A stretch of 64,000 nt of DNA from Roseiarcus sp963764955 (GTDB lineage Bacteria > Pseudomonadota > Alphaproteobacteria > Rhizobiales > Beijerinckiaceae), in the NCBI GenBank assembly GCA_963764955.1, contig CAVXVE010000030.1:36574-100573 (forward strand), read 5' to 3'. Below are positions 26,018-36,843 of this stretch, in pieces. The stretch's first letter is position 1; the number at the start of each line of letters is the position of its first letter. The notes beneath the pieces are model-generated. The model did not search any database, was not told the origin of the DNA, and saw only the letters and a program-made list of their open reading frames with translations. The position numbers were made by a program, and so were the translations under genes.

Positions 26018-27004
26018 CTATTTGCCCATCAGAGACTTGGCGTTTTCCGGCGTGATCGCGAGCGTCGGCACGGTCACCGTGGTCGCCACCTTGTCGGCGC
26101 AGTCGAGCAGGATCTCCTTCGCCATGTCGATCGCCTGTGGCGCGCCGGTCGGATAGGTGAAAGTCGCCGCCCATTCACCCTCGGCGACGGCGCGGATGCC
26201 GCCTGACGGCCCGGGAAGGCCGTCGGTGCCGATGATGGCGATGTCGCCGTCCTTCTTGCCCGCGCCCTTGGCCGCGAGCCGCGCGCCCGCCGCCATCATG
26301 TCGTTCGAGGCGTAGATCGCCTTGATGTCGGGATGGGCCTGGAGCATGGCGGCGAAGGCGGTCTGGGCTTTGTCGGGCAGCCAGTCGGCCGCCTGCTCCG
26401 CCACGACCTTGATCTTCGAATTGGCCTTGACGCCTGCCTTGAAGCCGTCGAGGCGTTCGACCGCAGGGGTCGAGCTCGGCAGGCCTTCCAGCACCGCCAC
26501 GTCGCCTCCCTGCGGCAGAAGCTTGTCGGCCATGTACTTGCCCGCTTCTTCCGCGATCTTGAAATTGTCGCCGCCGATGAAGGCCGTGTAGTCCTTGCCG
26601 GGATCACCGACCGTCTTGCGGTCGAGCTCGATCACCGGAATGCCGGCCTTCATCGCGCGGGCGACGGCGGGCGTCAGCGGCGCGGCCTCGAAGGGCGAGA
26701 TCAGGATGAGATCGACCTTCTGGGTGATGAAATTGTCCATCTGCGAGGTCTGCGTGTTCACGTTGCCGGCGCCATCGGCGATCTGCAGCGTGAATTGCGG
26801 AACCTTCGCGGCCGCCGCGGTCAGTTCGTCATTGACATGCGCGCGATAGGGTTCGGCGTTGTTGGCCTGCGAGAAGCCGATCACGTATTTGTCGTCCTTG
26901 CCGCAGGCCTTGGCGATATGCGCCGAAGCCGACCCCGCGATAAGGGCCGCGGCGGCCGTTCCCAGCGCCAGCGCGCAAATCGGTCTCATTCTCACTCCAT
27001 GCAT
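26018..27004 (-). CDS. Periplasmic sugar-binding protein (ribose/galactofuranose type)
   Basis: A 328-residue type-1 periplasmic binding protein with a signal peptide (ALALGTAAAALIAGSASA). YVIGFSQANNAEPYRAHVNDEL, LILISPFEAAPLTPAV, VIELDRKTV and IYASNDMMAAGARLAAK are the usual ligand-pocket blocks. The opening VGFSQ-like motif resembles YtfQ. Two starts are possible, ATG 27004 and ATG 26989. It is the last gene of the ATPase-permease-binding-protein set on the minus strand and should supply that transporter. Confidence 0.87.
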   Translation of the reverse strand: MHGVRMRPICALALGTAAAALIAGSASAHIAKACGKDDKYVIGFSQANNAEPYRAHVNDELTAAAAKVPQFTLQIADGAGNVNTQTSQMDNFITQKVDLILISPFEAAPLTPAVARAMKAGIPVIELDRKTVGDPGKDYTAFIGGDNFKIAEEAGKYMADKLLPQGGDVAVLEGLPSSTPAVERLDGFKAGVKANSKIKVVAEQAADWLPDKAQTAFAAMLQAHPDIKAIYASNDMMAAGARLAAKGAGKKDGDIAIIGTDGLPGPSGGIRAVAEGEWAATFTYPTGAPQAIDMAKEILLDCADKVATTVTVPTLAITPENAKSLMGK

Positions 27005-27045
27005 CTTTCTCTCCCTTGGGCGGTCCTGAAGTTTGGCGTCGCGCT

Positions 27046-28094
27046 TTACCGACCCAGTCCCTCGCGGCGACGGACGAGAGACTGAAGAACCGCGGCGAGC
27101 ACGATGATCGCGCCGGTCGCGAGCAATTGCAGAGCAGCATTGATGTTGTTGAGTTGGAGCACGTTGGCGAGCGCGCCCAGCATGACCGCGCCCGCGACGG
27201 TCCCGACCATCGAGCCCGCGCCGCCGAACAGGCTCGTGCCGCCAATGACGACCGCGGCGATCGCGGTGAGTTCATAGCCCGTCCCGTCGTTGGCGCTGCC
27301 GAAATTGAACTGCCCCGCATGCACGATGCCCGCGATCGCCGAGACGAGGCCAGTGATCGCATAGACCGAAATCTTGACCGCCGTCACCGGCACGCCTGAA
27401 AGGCGCGCCGCCCGCTCGTTGCCGCCGACAGCGAACACGTAGCGCCCGAAGCGGGTGAAGTTGAGGACGAAGGTGGCGACCGCCGCCACGACCACGAACA
27501 CCAGCGTCGCCACCGGCACGGTGTTGTCGAACAGCCGGTCGCCCAGGATCGCGAACACCGGCGGCGCGAGGCCGGGGCCATTGCCGTAGGAAATATTGAT
27601 GTACTGGTTGTTGGAGATGACCAGCGCGAGACCGCGCGCGACCTGAAGCCCCGCCAGCGTGACGATGAACGGCTCGAGCCGGAAACGGGTCGAGATCGTT
27701 CCCTGCACGGCGCCGAAGGCCGCGCCGCAGGCCATGACAAACAGGACCGTCGGAATCAGCCCCCAGCCGGCCGTCGTCATGATCGTCGCCGTCAGGACGC
27801 TCGACAGGCTGAGGAGCGCGCCGACGGAGAGATCGATCCCGGCGGTGATGATGACGAACGTCATGCCGACGGCGATGATCCCGGTCTCCGACACCGCGCG
27901 TACGATATTGGCCATGTTGTCGGGCGCGAGAAAGAGAATGAGGCCATGCCGGCGTGGCGAGAAGATCACTCCGCCGATCGCCACCACGACGAGCCCGATC
28001 ACGCTCTGGAAGCGGACGAGAAGCGCGAAAAGATCGAGCCGGCGGCGCCCCGGGGCCGGGGCTGCGGCGGCGCTGCGGGTCGTCGCCGACTGGC

Positions 28095-28098
<4 letters not shown>
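27046..28098 (-). CDS. Sugar ABC transporter permease
   Basis: The 350-residue RbsC-family permease shows ITAGIDLSVGALLSLSSV, RFRLEPFIVTLAGLQVARGLAL, AVGGNERAARLSGVPV and LTAIAAVVIGGTSLFGGAGS, with about nine to ten hydrophobic segments. ATG 28098 overlaps the stop of the ATPase gene by four bases. It forms the membrane channel of the second sugar importer. Confidence 0.92.
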
Positions 28099-29632
<1,534 letters not shown>

Positions 29633-29636
<4 letters not shown>

Positions 29637-29878
29637 CGCGGCCTCGCGCAGGAATTGCGAACCTTCAGCGCGGCGTCGAGGCGCACGGCGCCCCGCGCGC
29701 CCTCGGGCGCGGCGATCTGCGACCGCGCCGCCGCACTAGCGCGGCAATCGATCGCGTCGATGACCGCCCTGACCGCGCTTGCGGTCGCCGGCGAAATGCC
29801 CCTCCCACCGCTGATCACGAGCGAAACAGTCGGGAACGAGACGCACGCCTTCCCAGCCACGTCGGCAGTCGTCGACAC
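29633..29878 (-). pseudogene. Truncated LacI-type regulator (DNA-binding domain only)
   Basis: GTG 29878 opens 81 residues whose first 45 match the LacI-family helix-turn-helix: TTADVAGKACVSFPTVSLVISGGRGISPATASAVRAVIDAI. The normal ligand-binding domain of about 280 residues is missing; the remaining residues (ARSQIAAPEGARG...) do not match it. The conserved hinge is only partly kept. The frame ends on the ATPase start codon. Either a deletion fused the regulator to the transporter operon, or a short DNA-binding protein remains. Confidence 0.65.
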
Positions 29879-29952
29879 GTCGCCTCCCCGGGGCTCCCGC
29901 TGTCGCGCCTCGCGCGGCGCGCTGCCTTGTTCGGCGGCGAAGCTAGCAGATC

Positions 29953-29976
29953 GAAGCGTTTGCGCAACCGTTTCGA
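29953..29976. promoter_or_regulatory. LacI-family operator-like palindrome
   Basis: A 24-bp palindrome with central TTTGCGCAA and only two mismatched pairs lies about 75 bases upstream of the LacI-like fragment. LacI/GalR operators typically show a central CG flanked by AAACG-like half-sites, as here (AAGCGTTTGC and GCAACCGTTT). It is placed to control the transporter operon and possibly the divergent DUF1254-type gene. Confidence 0.6.
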
Positions 29977-30133
29977 CGGACGTGGGACAGACGTGAGACA
30001 GACATGGCGCTCACCGTGGCAGAGAGCGGGACGCCATGGCGCGGGCTCCCAGAAAAGGCCCGAATCCACTGTTAGCCGCCAGGCCCGGCCGAGGTTTTGG
30101 CCGATACCTTCGTTGTGATGGCCCGATGCAAAC

Positions 30134-31165
30134 ATGAGCCCGTCCCGTCTGACCCTGTTCGTGACGCTCCTGCTGTGCGCGCTCGGCGGCGCGCAGGCGG
30201 CGCCAGACGATCGGCCGGTCGCCGTCACCCCCGACAATTTCGTCCGCGCCGAGTCGGATCTTTATTTCAGCGGCGTGGTCAAGGACGGCGGCTTTGGCAA
30301 GTTCATGCATCGCCGCCAGCCGACGTCGGTCGCTAGGCAGACGATTATCCGGATGAACCGCGATACGCTCTATTCGGCGGCGGTGTTCGACCTCGATGCC
30401 GGTCCGGTGACGATCACCCTGCCCGATCCGGGCAAGCGCTTCCTGTCGATGCAGGTGATCGACGAAGACGAGTACACGCCCGAGGTCCACTATGGCGCCG
30501 CGGTCCGCACCCTGACCAGGGATCAGATCGGAACGCGCTACGCCCTTGTTGGCGTCCGCATCCTGGTCAATCCCGACGATCCCAAGGACGTCGAGACCGT
30601 CCACGCGCTGCAGGACGCGATCGAGGTCAGCCAGCCCGGCGGCCCCGGAAAGTTCACGATTCCCAACTGGGACGCGTCGAGCCAAGTCAAGGTCCGCAAC
30701 GCCCTGCTCAGCCTCGGCGCGACCGTGCCCGACACCAAGGGCATGTTCGGCCCGCGAGGGAAAGTGGACGCGGTGCGGCATCTGATCGGATCGGCGGTCG
30801 CCTGGGGCGGCAATCCCGAACAGGACGCTCTCTATCTCAACGTCACCCCGCCCAAGAACGACGGCAAGGCGGTCTACAAACTCAACGTCAAGAACGTCCC
30901 GGTGGACGGCTTCTGGTCGATCAGCGTCTATGACGCCAGGCGTTATTTCGCCCCCAATGCCCAGAACGCCTATTCGCTCAACAACCTGACCGCGAAAGCG
31001 GGCGACGACGGATCGTTCGCCATCCAGTTCGGCGGCTGCGACGGCAGAATCGCGAACTGCCTGCCGACGCCGCCCGGATGGAATTATCTGGTTCGCCTCT
31101 ATCGCCCGAGGCGCGAGATCCTGACCGGCGCGTGGACCTTCCCGGCGCCGCAGGCGGCGCGATAG
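30134..31165 (+). CDS. Exported DUF1254/DUF1214-type protein
   Basis: The 343-residue protein has a signal peptide (LTLFVTLLLCALGGAQA). RQTIIRMNRDTLYSAAVFDLDAGPVTITLPD (near 68) is the DUF1254 signature, and the C-terminal part (VDGFWSISVYDARRYF, SLNNLTAKAGDDGSFAIQFGG, WNYLVRLYRPRREILTGAWTFP) is DUF1214. Proteins of this kind are periplasmic and uncharacterised. It reads away from the sugar transporter operon. ATG 30134 is the first good start before the signal peptide. Confidence 0.85.
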   Translation: MSPSRLTLFVTLLLCALGGAQAAPDDRPVAVTPDNFVRAESDLYFSGVVKDGGFGKFMHRRQPTSVARQTIIRMNRDTLYSAAVFDLDAGPVTITLPDPGKRFLSMQVIDEDEYTPEVHYGAAVRTLTRDQIGTRYALVGVRILVNPDDPKDVETVHALQDAIEVSQPGGPGKFTIPNWDASSQVKVRNALLSLGATVPDTKGMFGPRGKVDAVRHLIGSAVAWGGNPEQDALYLNVTPPKNDGKAVYKLNVKNVPVDGFWSISVYDARRYFAPNAQNAYSLNNLTAKAGDDGSFAIQFGGCDGRIANCLPTPPGWNYLVRLYRPRREILTGAWTFPAPQAAR

Positions 31166-31521
31166 TCCGCCGCGCCGCGCCGCGAATCGCGGCTGCCCGG
31201 CCCCCGAATTGACCGCCGCCGGCCATCGAATGATTCCGGCCATCTGGCGAACCGAACGCGTTTCGCAAACGGCCAAGGCGTTCGGCAAACTGCAATATCC
31301 CGCCTTACAGCGGCGCGTCGACAAGGCCCAGGCGTTCGGACAGGCGCTGGTTGATTGACATTTTCCCGAGATCGTCTATGGCAAAGTGCGCCGAGAGCGA
31401 ATGAAGGCTCCAGCGCGGCGCGAGGCTTGCGCGCCGGGACCTGCGAACGCATTGACGCGGTCCGTAGAGGCCCCCATATCACGAACCAGCGAATGCGAGG
31501 CATTCGCGCAAGCGAGAACAG
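31166..31521. other. Upstream region of the helicase gene
   Basis: The stretch holds the helicase promoter. On the minus strand a short frame ending at 31307 (coding ...HFAIDDLGKMSINQRLSERLGLVDAPL) looks protein-like but has no start or homologue I recognise; it could be the tail of a lost gene. A 708-codon antisense frame also begins here and is a shadow of the helicase. Confidence 0.4.
31452..31480 (+). promoter_or_regulatory. Sigma-70 promoter of the DEAD-box helicase gene
   Basis: TTGACG at 31452-31457 and CATATC at 31475-31480 are spaced by 17 bases. The start codon lies 42 bases further on, leaving room for a short leader. It shares CGCATTGACGCGG with the promoter-like site at 23819. 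Confidence 0.6.
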
Positions 31522-33036
31522 ATGAAATTTAGCGAACTCGGCCTGAGCGAGAAAGTGCTCAAAGCCGTCGAAGCGTCGGGCTACGACACGCCGACGCCGA
31601 TCCAGCAGCAAGCCATTCCCCACGCCTTGGAAGGCCGCGACGTTCTGGGCATCGCCCAGACAGGCACCGGCAAGACGGCGGCGTTCACGCTGCCGATGCT
31701 GTCGATGCTGGAGCGTGGCCGCGCCCGCGCCCGGATGCCGCGCACCCTCATCCTCGAGCCGACGCGCGAACTCGCCGCCCAGGTCGAAGAGGCGTTCGGC
31801 AAGTACGGCGTCAACCACAAGCTCAACCTCGCGCTTCTGATCGGTGGCGTCTCGTTCGGCGATCAGGAGACGAAGATCGCGCGCGGCGCCGACGTGGTCA
31901 TCGCCACGCCCGGACGGCTGCTTGATTTCACCGAGCGCGGCGGACTGCTTCTGAACGCGATCGAGATCCTGGTCATCGACGAAGCCGACCGCATGCTCGA
32001 CATGGGTTTCATCCCGGACATCGAGCGCATCTGCAAACTTGTGCCGTTCACCCGCCAGACGCTGTTCTTCTCGGCCACCATGCCGCCGGAAATCACCCGT
32101 CTCGCCGACGCGTTCCTCCACAATCCGGTGCGCGTCGAGGTCTCCCGCGCCGCCACGACCGCCGAGAACATCACTCAGACGCTCGTGCCCTCGGGCGGAA
32201 CGCCGGAAGAGAAGCGCTCGACGTTGCGCCGCATCATCCGCGGCGCCGAGAATTTCAAGAACGCGCTTATCTTCTGCAACCGCAAACGCGACGTGCAGGT
32301 GGTCTATCGGTCGCTGCAGAAGCACGGCTTCTCGGTGCTGGCGCTGCATGGCGATCTCGACCAGCGCATGCGCACGGCGGCGCTCGACGCGTTCCGCGCC
32401 GGCGAAGTGCAACTCCTCGTATGCTCCGACGTCGCCGCCAGAGGCCTCGACATTCCCGACGTCAGTCACGTGATCAACTACGATGCGCCCCATCATTCCG
32501 AGGATTACGTCCATCGCATCGGGCGCACCGGCCGCGCCGGCAAGTCCGGCCAGGCGCTGACCATCGTCTCGCGCATCGATCAGAAGGCGGTGGCCGAGAT
32601 CGAGAAGCTGATCGCGCGCAAGATCGACTGGCAGGATGGCGCTCAATTGCCCGCCGACGACGAAGCCGAGGCGCCGCGCCGGGAACACTCGTCCCGCGGC
32701 CGCGGCGGATCGCGCACACGATCCCAGCGGACGGCGCCGGTGGAGGAGGCAGCGCGCCCGGACCGGCATGTCGAACGACGTCCCGATTCGCGCCGACACC
32801 ACGCCGAGCGCCCGCCGGGCGAGCGCCCGCCGCGCGAGCGCATCGCCGCCGAGCCGGAGCGCCGCCCGAGCGCTCGCGTCCCGGCCGCCGCCGATCAGGC
32901 GCCGCGACGCGAGCGTCCGCGTCGCGAGGACGACGCGCCCGTCATCGGGCTGGGCGACCATGTGCCCGATTTCCTTCTTCGCCCAGTTAAGGCTCGCGCC
33001 CGGCCCGCGCGCGAGCCGATCGAAGCCGAGGAATAG
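31522..33036 (+). CDS. DEAD-box RNA helicase (RhlE type)
   Basis: A 504-residue helicase. Q motif TPTPIQQQAIP is near 26-36, motif I AQTGTGKTA near 48, motif Ia PTRELAAQ, motif II DEAD near 157, motif III SAT near 191, motif V ARGLDIPDV and motif VI HRIGRTGRAGKSG near 334. The last 130 residues are a disordered Arg-rich tail (RPPRERIAAEPERRP), which usually binds RNA without sequence preference. It remodels RNA in ribosome assembly or cold response. Start ATG 31522 sits behind GAGAACAG. Confidence 0.93.
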   Translation: MKFSELGLSEKVLKAVEASGYDTPTPIQQQAIPHALEGRDVLGIAQTGTGKTAAFTLPMLSMLERGRARARMPRTLILEPTRELAAQVEEAFGKYGVNHKLNLALLIGGVSFGDQETKIARGADVVIATPGRLLDFTERGGLLLNAIEILVIDEADRMLDMGFIPDIERICKLVPFTRQTLFFSATMPPEITRLADAFLHNPVRVEVSRAATTAENITQTLVPSGGTPEEKRSTLRRIIRGAENFKNALIFCNRKRDVQVVYRSLQKHGFSVLALHGDLDQRMRTAALDAFRAGEVQLLVCSDVAARGLDIPDVSHVINYDAPHHSEDYVHRIGRTGRAGKSGQALTIVSRIDQKAVAEIEKLIARKIDWQDGAQLPADDEAEAPRREHSSRGRGGSRTRSQRTAPVEEAARPDRHVERRPDSRRHHAERPPGERPPRERIAAEPERRPSARVPAAADQAPRRERPRREDDAPVIGLGDHVPDFLLRPVKARARPAREPIEAEE

Positions 33037-33210
33037 CAGCGGTCTGCTTAGGGTATTCTGCACTCCTTGTCGGCGTCGCTGGCTACGGTCCCCGCCGGCG
33101 TCGGCCGATTTCGCAAGATGGACGCCCGAGGGAGGCGCTTGCGCCATCCGCCTTGCTTCGCTATTGACCGCGCCGCGCCCCCGCGCGATGACGCGGGCGC
33201 CGGCGCCCGT

Positions 33211-33285
33211 TGGGGGATAGTTCAACGGTAGAACAGCGGACTTCTGACTCCGTCAATCTTGGTTCGAATCCAGGTCCCCCAGCCA
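33211..33285 (+). tRNA. tRNA-Gln (CTG) with an eight-base anticodon loop
   Basis: Acceptor TGGGGGA pairs with TCCCCCA, the D-arm is GTTC/GAAC, the T-arm CTTGG-TTCGAAT-CCAGG, and GCCA ends the gene. The anticodon stem GCGGA/TCCGT encloses CTTCTGAC, eight bases instead of seven. Without one T it would be the usual CTCTGAC loop with anticodon CTG for glutamine. The extra base is either a sequencing insertion or a real change that would alter decoding. Accessory DNA begins just downstream. Confidence 0.8.
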
Positions 33286-33455
33286 GCGATTTCAATGACT
33301 TAACCAACCTTCAGAAAACAGTTTTCCAAACTGTACAATGCGGTTTGGACAACTCCGCGACTGAACGCCCTGGCCAGGCCAGAGAGTCATCGGCGTAACA
33401 GCACCAAATCGCTCGCTACACTCTCCGCTCGGCGAGGGTGTTGACTGGCCGCGGC

Positions 33456-33554
33456 ATGAGCAAAGCAGGAAAGAGATTGCTCAAGGCCGCGGATGAGATG
33501 CCGGCGATCGCCCGCGGCGAAGCGGAGCCTGCGCGCGTCCATGCGCCGTCGCCC
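33456..33554 (+). pseudogene. Fragment resembling a HigA/XRE-type antitoxin N-terminus
   Basis: ATG 33456 opens MSKAGKRLLKAADEMPAIARGE followed by AEPARVH. This looks like the N-terminus of XRE-type antitoxins (MSKAGxRL...AxxIARGEAxPA). The helix-turn-helix part that should follow is absent and the frame turns into Arg-rich nonsense. The recognition is by memory of the family, so it is tentative. Confidence 0.35.
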
Positions 33555-33701
33555 CTGAGTGCGGAGAGCCGAAGACGCCCGGAGCAATCCCCTGGCCGGT
33601 CAGCCGCGGCGGTCCATGCGGCGCGCCAAAGGCGGCGGCGATCTGCGCAAAGAGTTGCAACCCGCTACTCTTTCTGATCTCGGCGTGATCCACACGACGG
33701 G

Positions 33702-33881
33702 TTAGAGCCAGCCACCGCGCATCAAGCGGCTGTCGCGGATGCACTCGGCAATGGCGGTATAGACCTCGAGCGTCTGCAGCAGCGCCCGCATCTCCTCGCG
33801 CAAGATCCGCATTTCTTCCTGCTCGGCGCGGGTCTCGCGCGCGGCTTCTGCGGCGTAGCGGGCGGATAGATCGTCACTCAT
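33702..33881 (-). CDS. Small coiled-coil protein beside the integrase remnant
   Basis: ATG 33881 (GGAG at good spacing) opens 59 residues: MSDDLSARYAAEAARETRAE, then EEMRILREEMRALLQTLEVYTAIAECI and a basic end. It is helical with heptad spacing. Its place next to an integrase remnant suggests an element-borne gene. No family recognised. Confidence 0.5.
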   Translation of the reverse strand: MSDDLSARYAAEAARETRAEQEEMRILREEMRALLQTLEVYTAIAECIRDSRLMRGGWL

Positions 33882-33900
33882 CTCGCGGGCTCCATCTGGA

Positions 33901-34777
33901 ATGCGAGCTGAAGCCTCGACGCGGCGATTGCCCTCGTCAAGATCGGCCCGTATTTTACATCGTTCGCCGTTCGAGACCGCGTCCCGCCTTCGCGCGCGGA
34001 TCGAGGCGGTCTTAAGCGCCGCCCAGACGCAAGGCCACATCGACCCGGACCGGCCCAATCCGGCGCGGTGGAAGGGCTGGCTCAACCAGATGCTGCCCGA
34101 CCCGAGGAAGATCGGCGAGCGCGGCCACCACGCCGCCATGCCCTACGCCGATCTGCCCGCCTTCATGGCGCAGCTCAGCGAGACGGAAGGCGCGGCCGCA
34201 AGCGCGCTCGCCTTCATCGTCCTCACCGCCGCCCGAGCGGGCGAGGCCCTCGGCGCGACATGGGACGAGATCGACTTCGACACCAAGATCTGGAGCCGTC
34301 CCGGCGGCGCGGATGAAGATGGGCAAGCCGCACGCGGTCCCGCTCAGCGACGCGGCGATCGACATCCTCAAGCGCCAGGAGGCCGCGCGCGGCACGAGCC
34401 CTTACGTTTTTCCAGGCGCAAGGCCGCGGCGGCCGGTCAGCCCGACGGCGCTGACGGTGGCGATGCGGAGGCTATCGCTCGCCGATGCGAAGCCCGGCGC
34501 GGGCGCCTTCACCGTCCACGGCATGAGGAGCGCGGCGCGGTCGTGGATGGCCGACAACGGCGTCGAATTCGAGCTCGCCGAGCAATGCCTCGCCCACGCG
34601 GTCGGCAACAGCGTCGTGCAGGCCTACCAGCGCAGCTCGATGATCGAACGCCGCCGGCCGGTCATGCAGCGATGGGCGGATTTCCTGGCCGGCAAGGCGG
34701 AGAGCGGTGCCAGGGTCGTCGCCCTTAGCGACAAGCGGAAACGGCTTTCAGATGAAATGATCGAGCGGGCGCAATGA
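33901..34777 (+). pseudogene. P4-type tyrosine integrase, truncated and frameshifted
   Basis: Two frames together code the C-terminal two thirds of a P4-like integrase. The first runs to about 34300 (ETASRLRARIEAVLSAAQ, NPARWKGWLNQMLP, HHAAMPY, then TAARAGEALGATWDEID with the first catalytic Arg). The second runs from 34300 to 34777 (MKMGKPHAVPLSDAA, VHGMRSAARSW, AEQCLAHAVGNSVVQAYQR with His-x-x-Arg, His and the Tyr nucleophile). Removing one C near 34297 joins them as WSVPAARMKMGK. The N-terminal arm-binding domain (about 130 residues) is missing. It is downstream of tRNA-Gln, a usual target for such integrases. Confidence 0.85.
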
Positions 34778-35092
34778 ACGATATCTCAGCAAGCTGCCGG
34801 CGGCAGTGCCGGCCGGACATGTCCTCGTCCACAATTCCGTGCGGCCGGCGAGACGAGGCGGAGTGCGAGGGTCCCGCTTCTGGCTGCAATCGCGGAGGTC
34901 AAGCAGGCGCACCCCTGGTAATGGGTCTGTTTGAAATTTGGACCCATCGACAAAAGCTTCGCCATTCCTCTCCGTCGCGTGAGACAATGGCAATACGCCA
35001 AAGCACCCAAAGCGCCCGCGCGATCTCGTGAGGCTCGTTGAGGCGGCGGAGGCTAAGCCCGCGAAACGTGGACCACATCGGAAGAAGGCCGC
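34778..35092. other. Intergenic region, no gene seen
   Basis: About 315 bases after the integrase remnant. A plus-strand stretch near 34930-35030 reads FGPIDKSFAIPLRRVRQWQ, vaguely like the end of a small HTH protein, but I cannot support a gene. GC content is lower than in the flanks. Confidence 0.4.
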
Positions 35093-35605
35093 TTGATTGG
35101 AAATCCGATCGTCATAGGCGGCATACCACTGCCGTCAGATGCGCCGCTCTTTCTGGCGTTTATCGGGCTGCACGTGTCTGCAGGACTGGTTTGCGTGATT
35201 GCCGGAGTGATCGCCATGCTGAGCCGAAAGCAGCATGGGCGCCACCCGCAGGCCGGGACGATCTATTATCGCGCGCTCGCGGTCGTGTTCGTCACAATGA
35301 CCGTCCTCTCGATTTCGCGTTGGGCGGAAGACTATCACCTATTCGCGTTGGGCGGCTTGTCGTTCGCTGCCGCGACGATTGGACGAACGGCGAGAAGAAG
35401 GCTTTGGCCGGCTTGGGCGCGAGTTCATATGACGGGAATGGGCGGGTCCTACATTCTGATGATAACCGCTTTCTATGTGGATAACGGACCAAACCTGCCG
35501 TTGTGGCGCGAATTGCCGCATATTGCGTTTTGGATTTTGCCAGCCTTGGTCGGAGTGCCGATTTTGCTGAACGCGTTCTTTCGCCATCCTTTGGCGCAAC
35601 GGTAG
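35093..35605 (+). CDS. DUF2306-like membrane protein
   Basis: The 170-residue protein starts at TTG 35093 and has four to five hydrophobic segments. FLAFIGLHVSAGLVCVIAGVIAM is followed by SRKQHGRHPQAGTIYY, ARVHMTGMGGSYILMITAFYVDNG and a C-terminal Pro-rich membrane helix. The HxxxG(T) and H-M-x-G-M-G-x-S-Y pattern is shared by small DUF2306-like membrane proteins. Function unknown. It converges on the ars operon with two bases between the stops. Confidence 0.65.
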   Translation: MIGNPIVIGGIPLPSDAPLFLAFIGLHVSAGLVCVIAGVIAMLSRKQHGRHPQAGTIYYRALAVVFVTMTVLSISRWAEDYHLFALGGLSFAAATIGRTARRRLWPAWARVHMTGMGGSYILMITAFYVDNGPNLPLWRELPHIAFWILPALVGVPILLNAFFRHPLAQR

Positions 35606-35607
35606 TT

Positions 35608-36843
35608 TCAAACTGACCCATGACCCACGCGTTTCTGTAGCATCAGGAACAGGCTCGCGGCCAAAAACGCATTGCAGACGGCCGCGACCAGGAATATCCA
35701 GAGCGCCCCGTCCACTCCGCCCGCTTCAATTAGAGCCGCGCCGATCGAAGGTGCCGCCGCTTGAGCGATAAGACTTGGCATAGCGATCCGGCCCATAATG
35801 ACAGGATAACGCTCGGGGCCGAAGATCGCGAGCGGCAGCGTGCCTCTGGCGATGCTTTCAAGACCGATCCCTGCGCCGTAGAGCGCTAGGGCAAGTGGAA
35901 TGATCGGCGTGTCGAACCACAACGCCGCCAATCCCGTGGCGACGAGCGAGGTGGAGGCGACCTTAGTCCAAATCGGATGATGGTAACGCGCGATCACCAT
36001 CTCGACCGTGCGGGCGGCTACCTGAGAAGGTCCAACGAGCGCGCCGAAACCCACCGCGGCGGCGAGGGTGAGCCCTTTGGCTTGCAGCACCGTCAGCAAA
36101 TGAACCGAGAGCGTCGTCGAGATCACTGAACTCAGCGTGATGGTCGAGGCCAGCAAGAGAAACGTACTTCCTCGGAAACCGCGCGACGCCGGCGCATGCG
36201 TTCGCGAATTCGGCGACTCTGGCAGAGGCGCGGGCCGCAGAGATTCGCGCGGCAGCGCGAACAGATAGGCCGGTAGCGCAACAGCAAGTTGAAAGCCGGC
36301 ATAGACCAGACATGCGCCGCGCCACCCAAGATGTGCATCGAGGAATGCGGACAGAGGCCAACAGACCGTGCTCGCAAAACCGCCAAACAGCGTGAGTGTT
36401 GTGATTGCAGAGCGTCCGCCATGTCCATACAGGCGTCCGAGAGTCGCAAAGGCGGGATCGTAGAGACCCGCGCCCATGGCGAGTCCAATCAGCAACCAGG
36501 CGATCAGGAAAGCAGGCAGAGAGTGGGACAGCGCAAGAGCGGATAAGCCTGCCGCCAAGAGTCCCGCGCTCGCGGCAAGGACGGGGCGACCGCCACGGCG
36601 CGCAATGGCGCGGCCGACCCAAGGAGAAACGAGACCGGCGATCAACAGCCCAAGCGACAGCCCGCCCACCACCCAGGACAGCGACCAGCCGGTGTCGGCA
36701 GCGATCGGCTTCGCCAGAACCGCTGGGAGATAGTAGGACGATCCCCAGGCGAATATCTGCGTCACCCCCAGCACAGAGATGACGACGACGCGGCTCGGCG
36801 CCTTGGGCGCGACCCGAATGGTCTCGCCGGCGATGCTGCTCAC
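35608..36843 (-). CDS. MFS transporter, probable arsenite/antimonite exporter
   Basis: A 411-residue major facilitator with 12 hydrophobic segments. The loop 2-3 motif is GRAIARRGGRPVL, and VTQIFAWGSSYYLPAVLAKPIA opens the protein. It is the last gene of the ars operon; GTG 36843 overlaps the TGA of arsO (GTGA). MFS proteins beside arsO and aqpS occur in many Rhizobiales and include the ArsK type, which exports trivalent arsenic and antimony. No other arsenite pump (arsB/acr3) is in the operon, so this one is the likely exporter. The assignment rests on context. Confidence 0.75.
   Translation of the reverse strand: MSSIAGETIRVAPKAPSRVVVISVLGVTQIFAWGSSYYLPAVLAKPIAADTGWSLSWVVGGLSLGLLIAGLVSPWVGRAIARRGGRPVLAASAGLLAAGLSALALSHSLPAFLIAWLLIGLAMGAGLYDPAFATLGRLYGHGGRSAITTLTLFGGFASTVCWPLSAFLDAHLGWRGACLVYAGFQLAVALPAYLFALPRESLRPAPLPESPNSRTHAPASRGFRGSTFLLLASTITLSSVISTTLSVHLLTVLQAKGLTLAAAVGFGALVGPSQVAARTVEMVIARYHHPIWTKVASTSLVATGLAALWFDTPIIPLALALYGAGIGLESIARGTLPLAIFGPERYPVIMGRIAMPSLIAQAAAPSIGAALIEAGGVDGALWIFLVAAVCNAFLAASLFLMLQKRVGHGSV

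Noticed and set aside
31099..33225. 708-codon open frame on the minus strand
   Set aside because: Antisense to the DEAD-box helicase; His/Arg/Asp-rich text typical of the complement of GC-biased codons, with no family resemblance.
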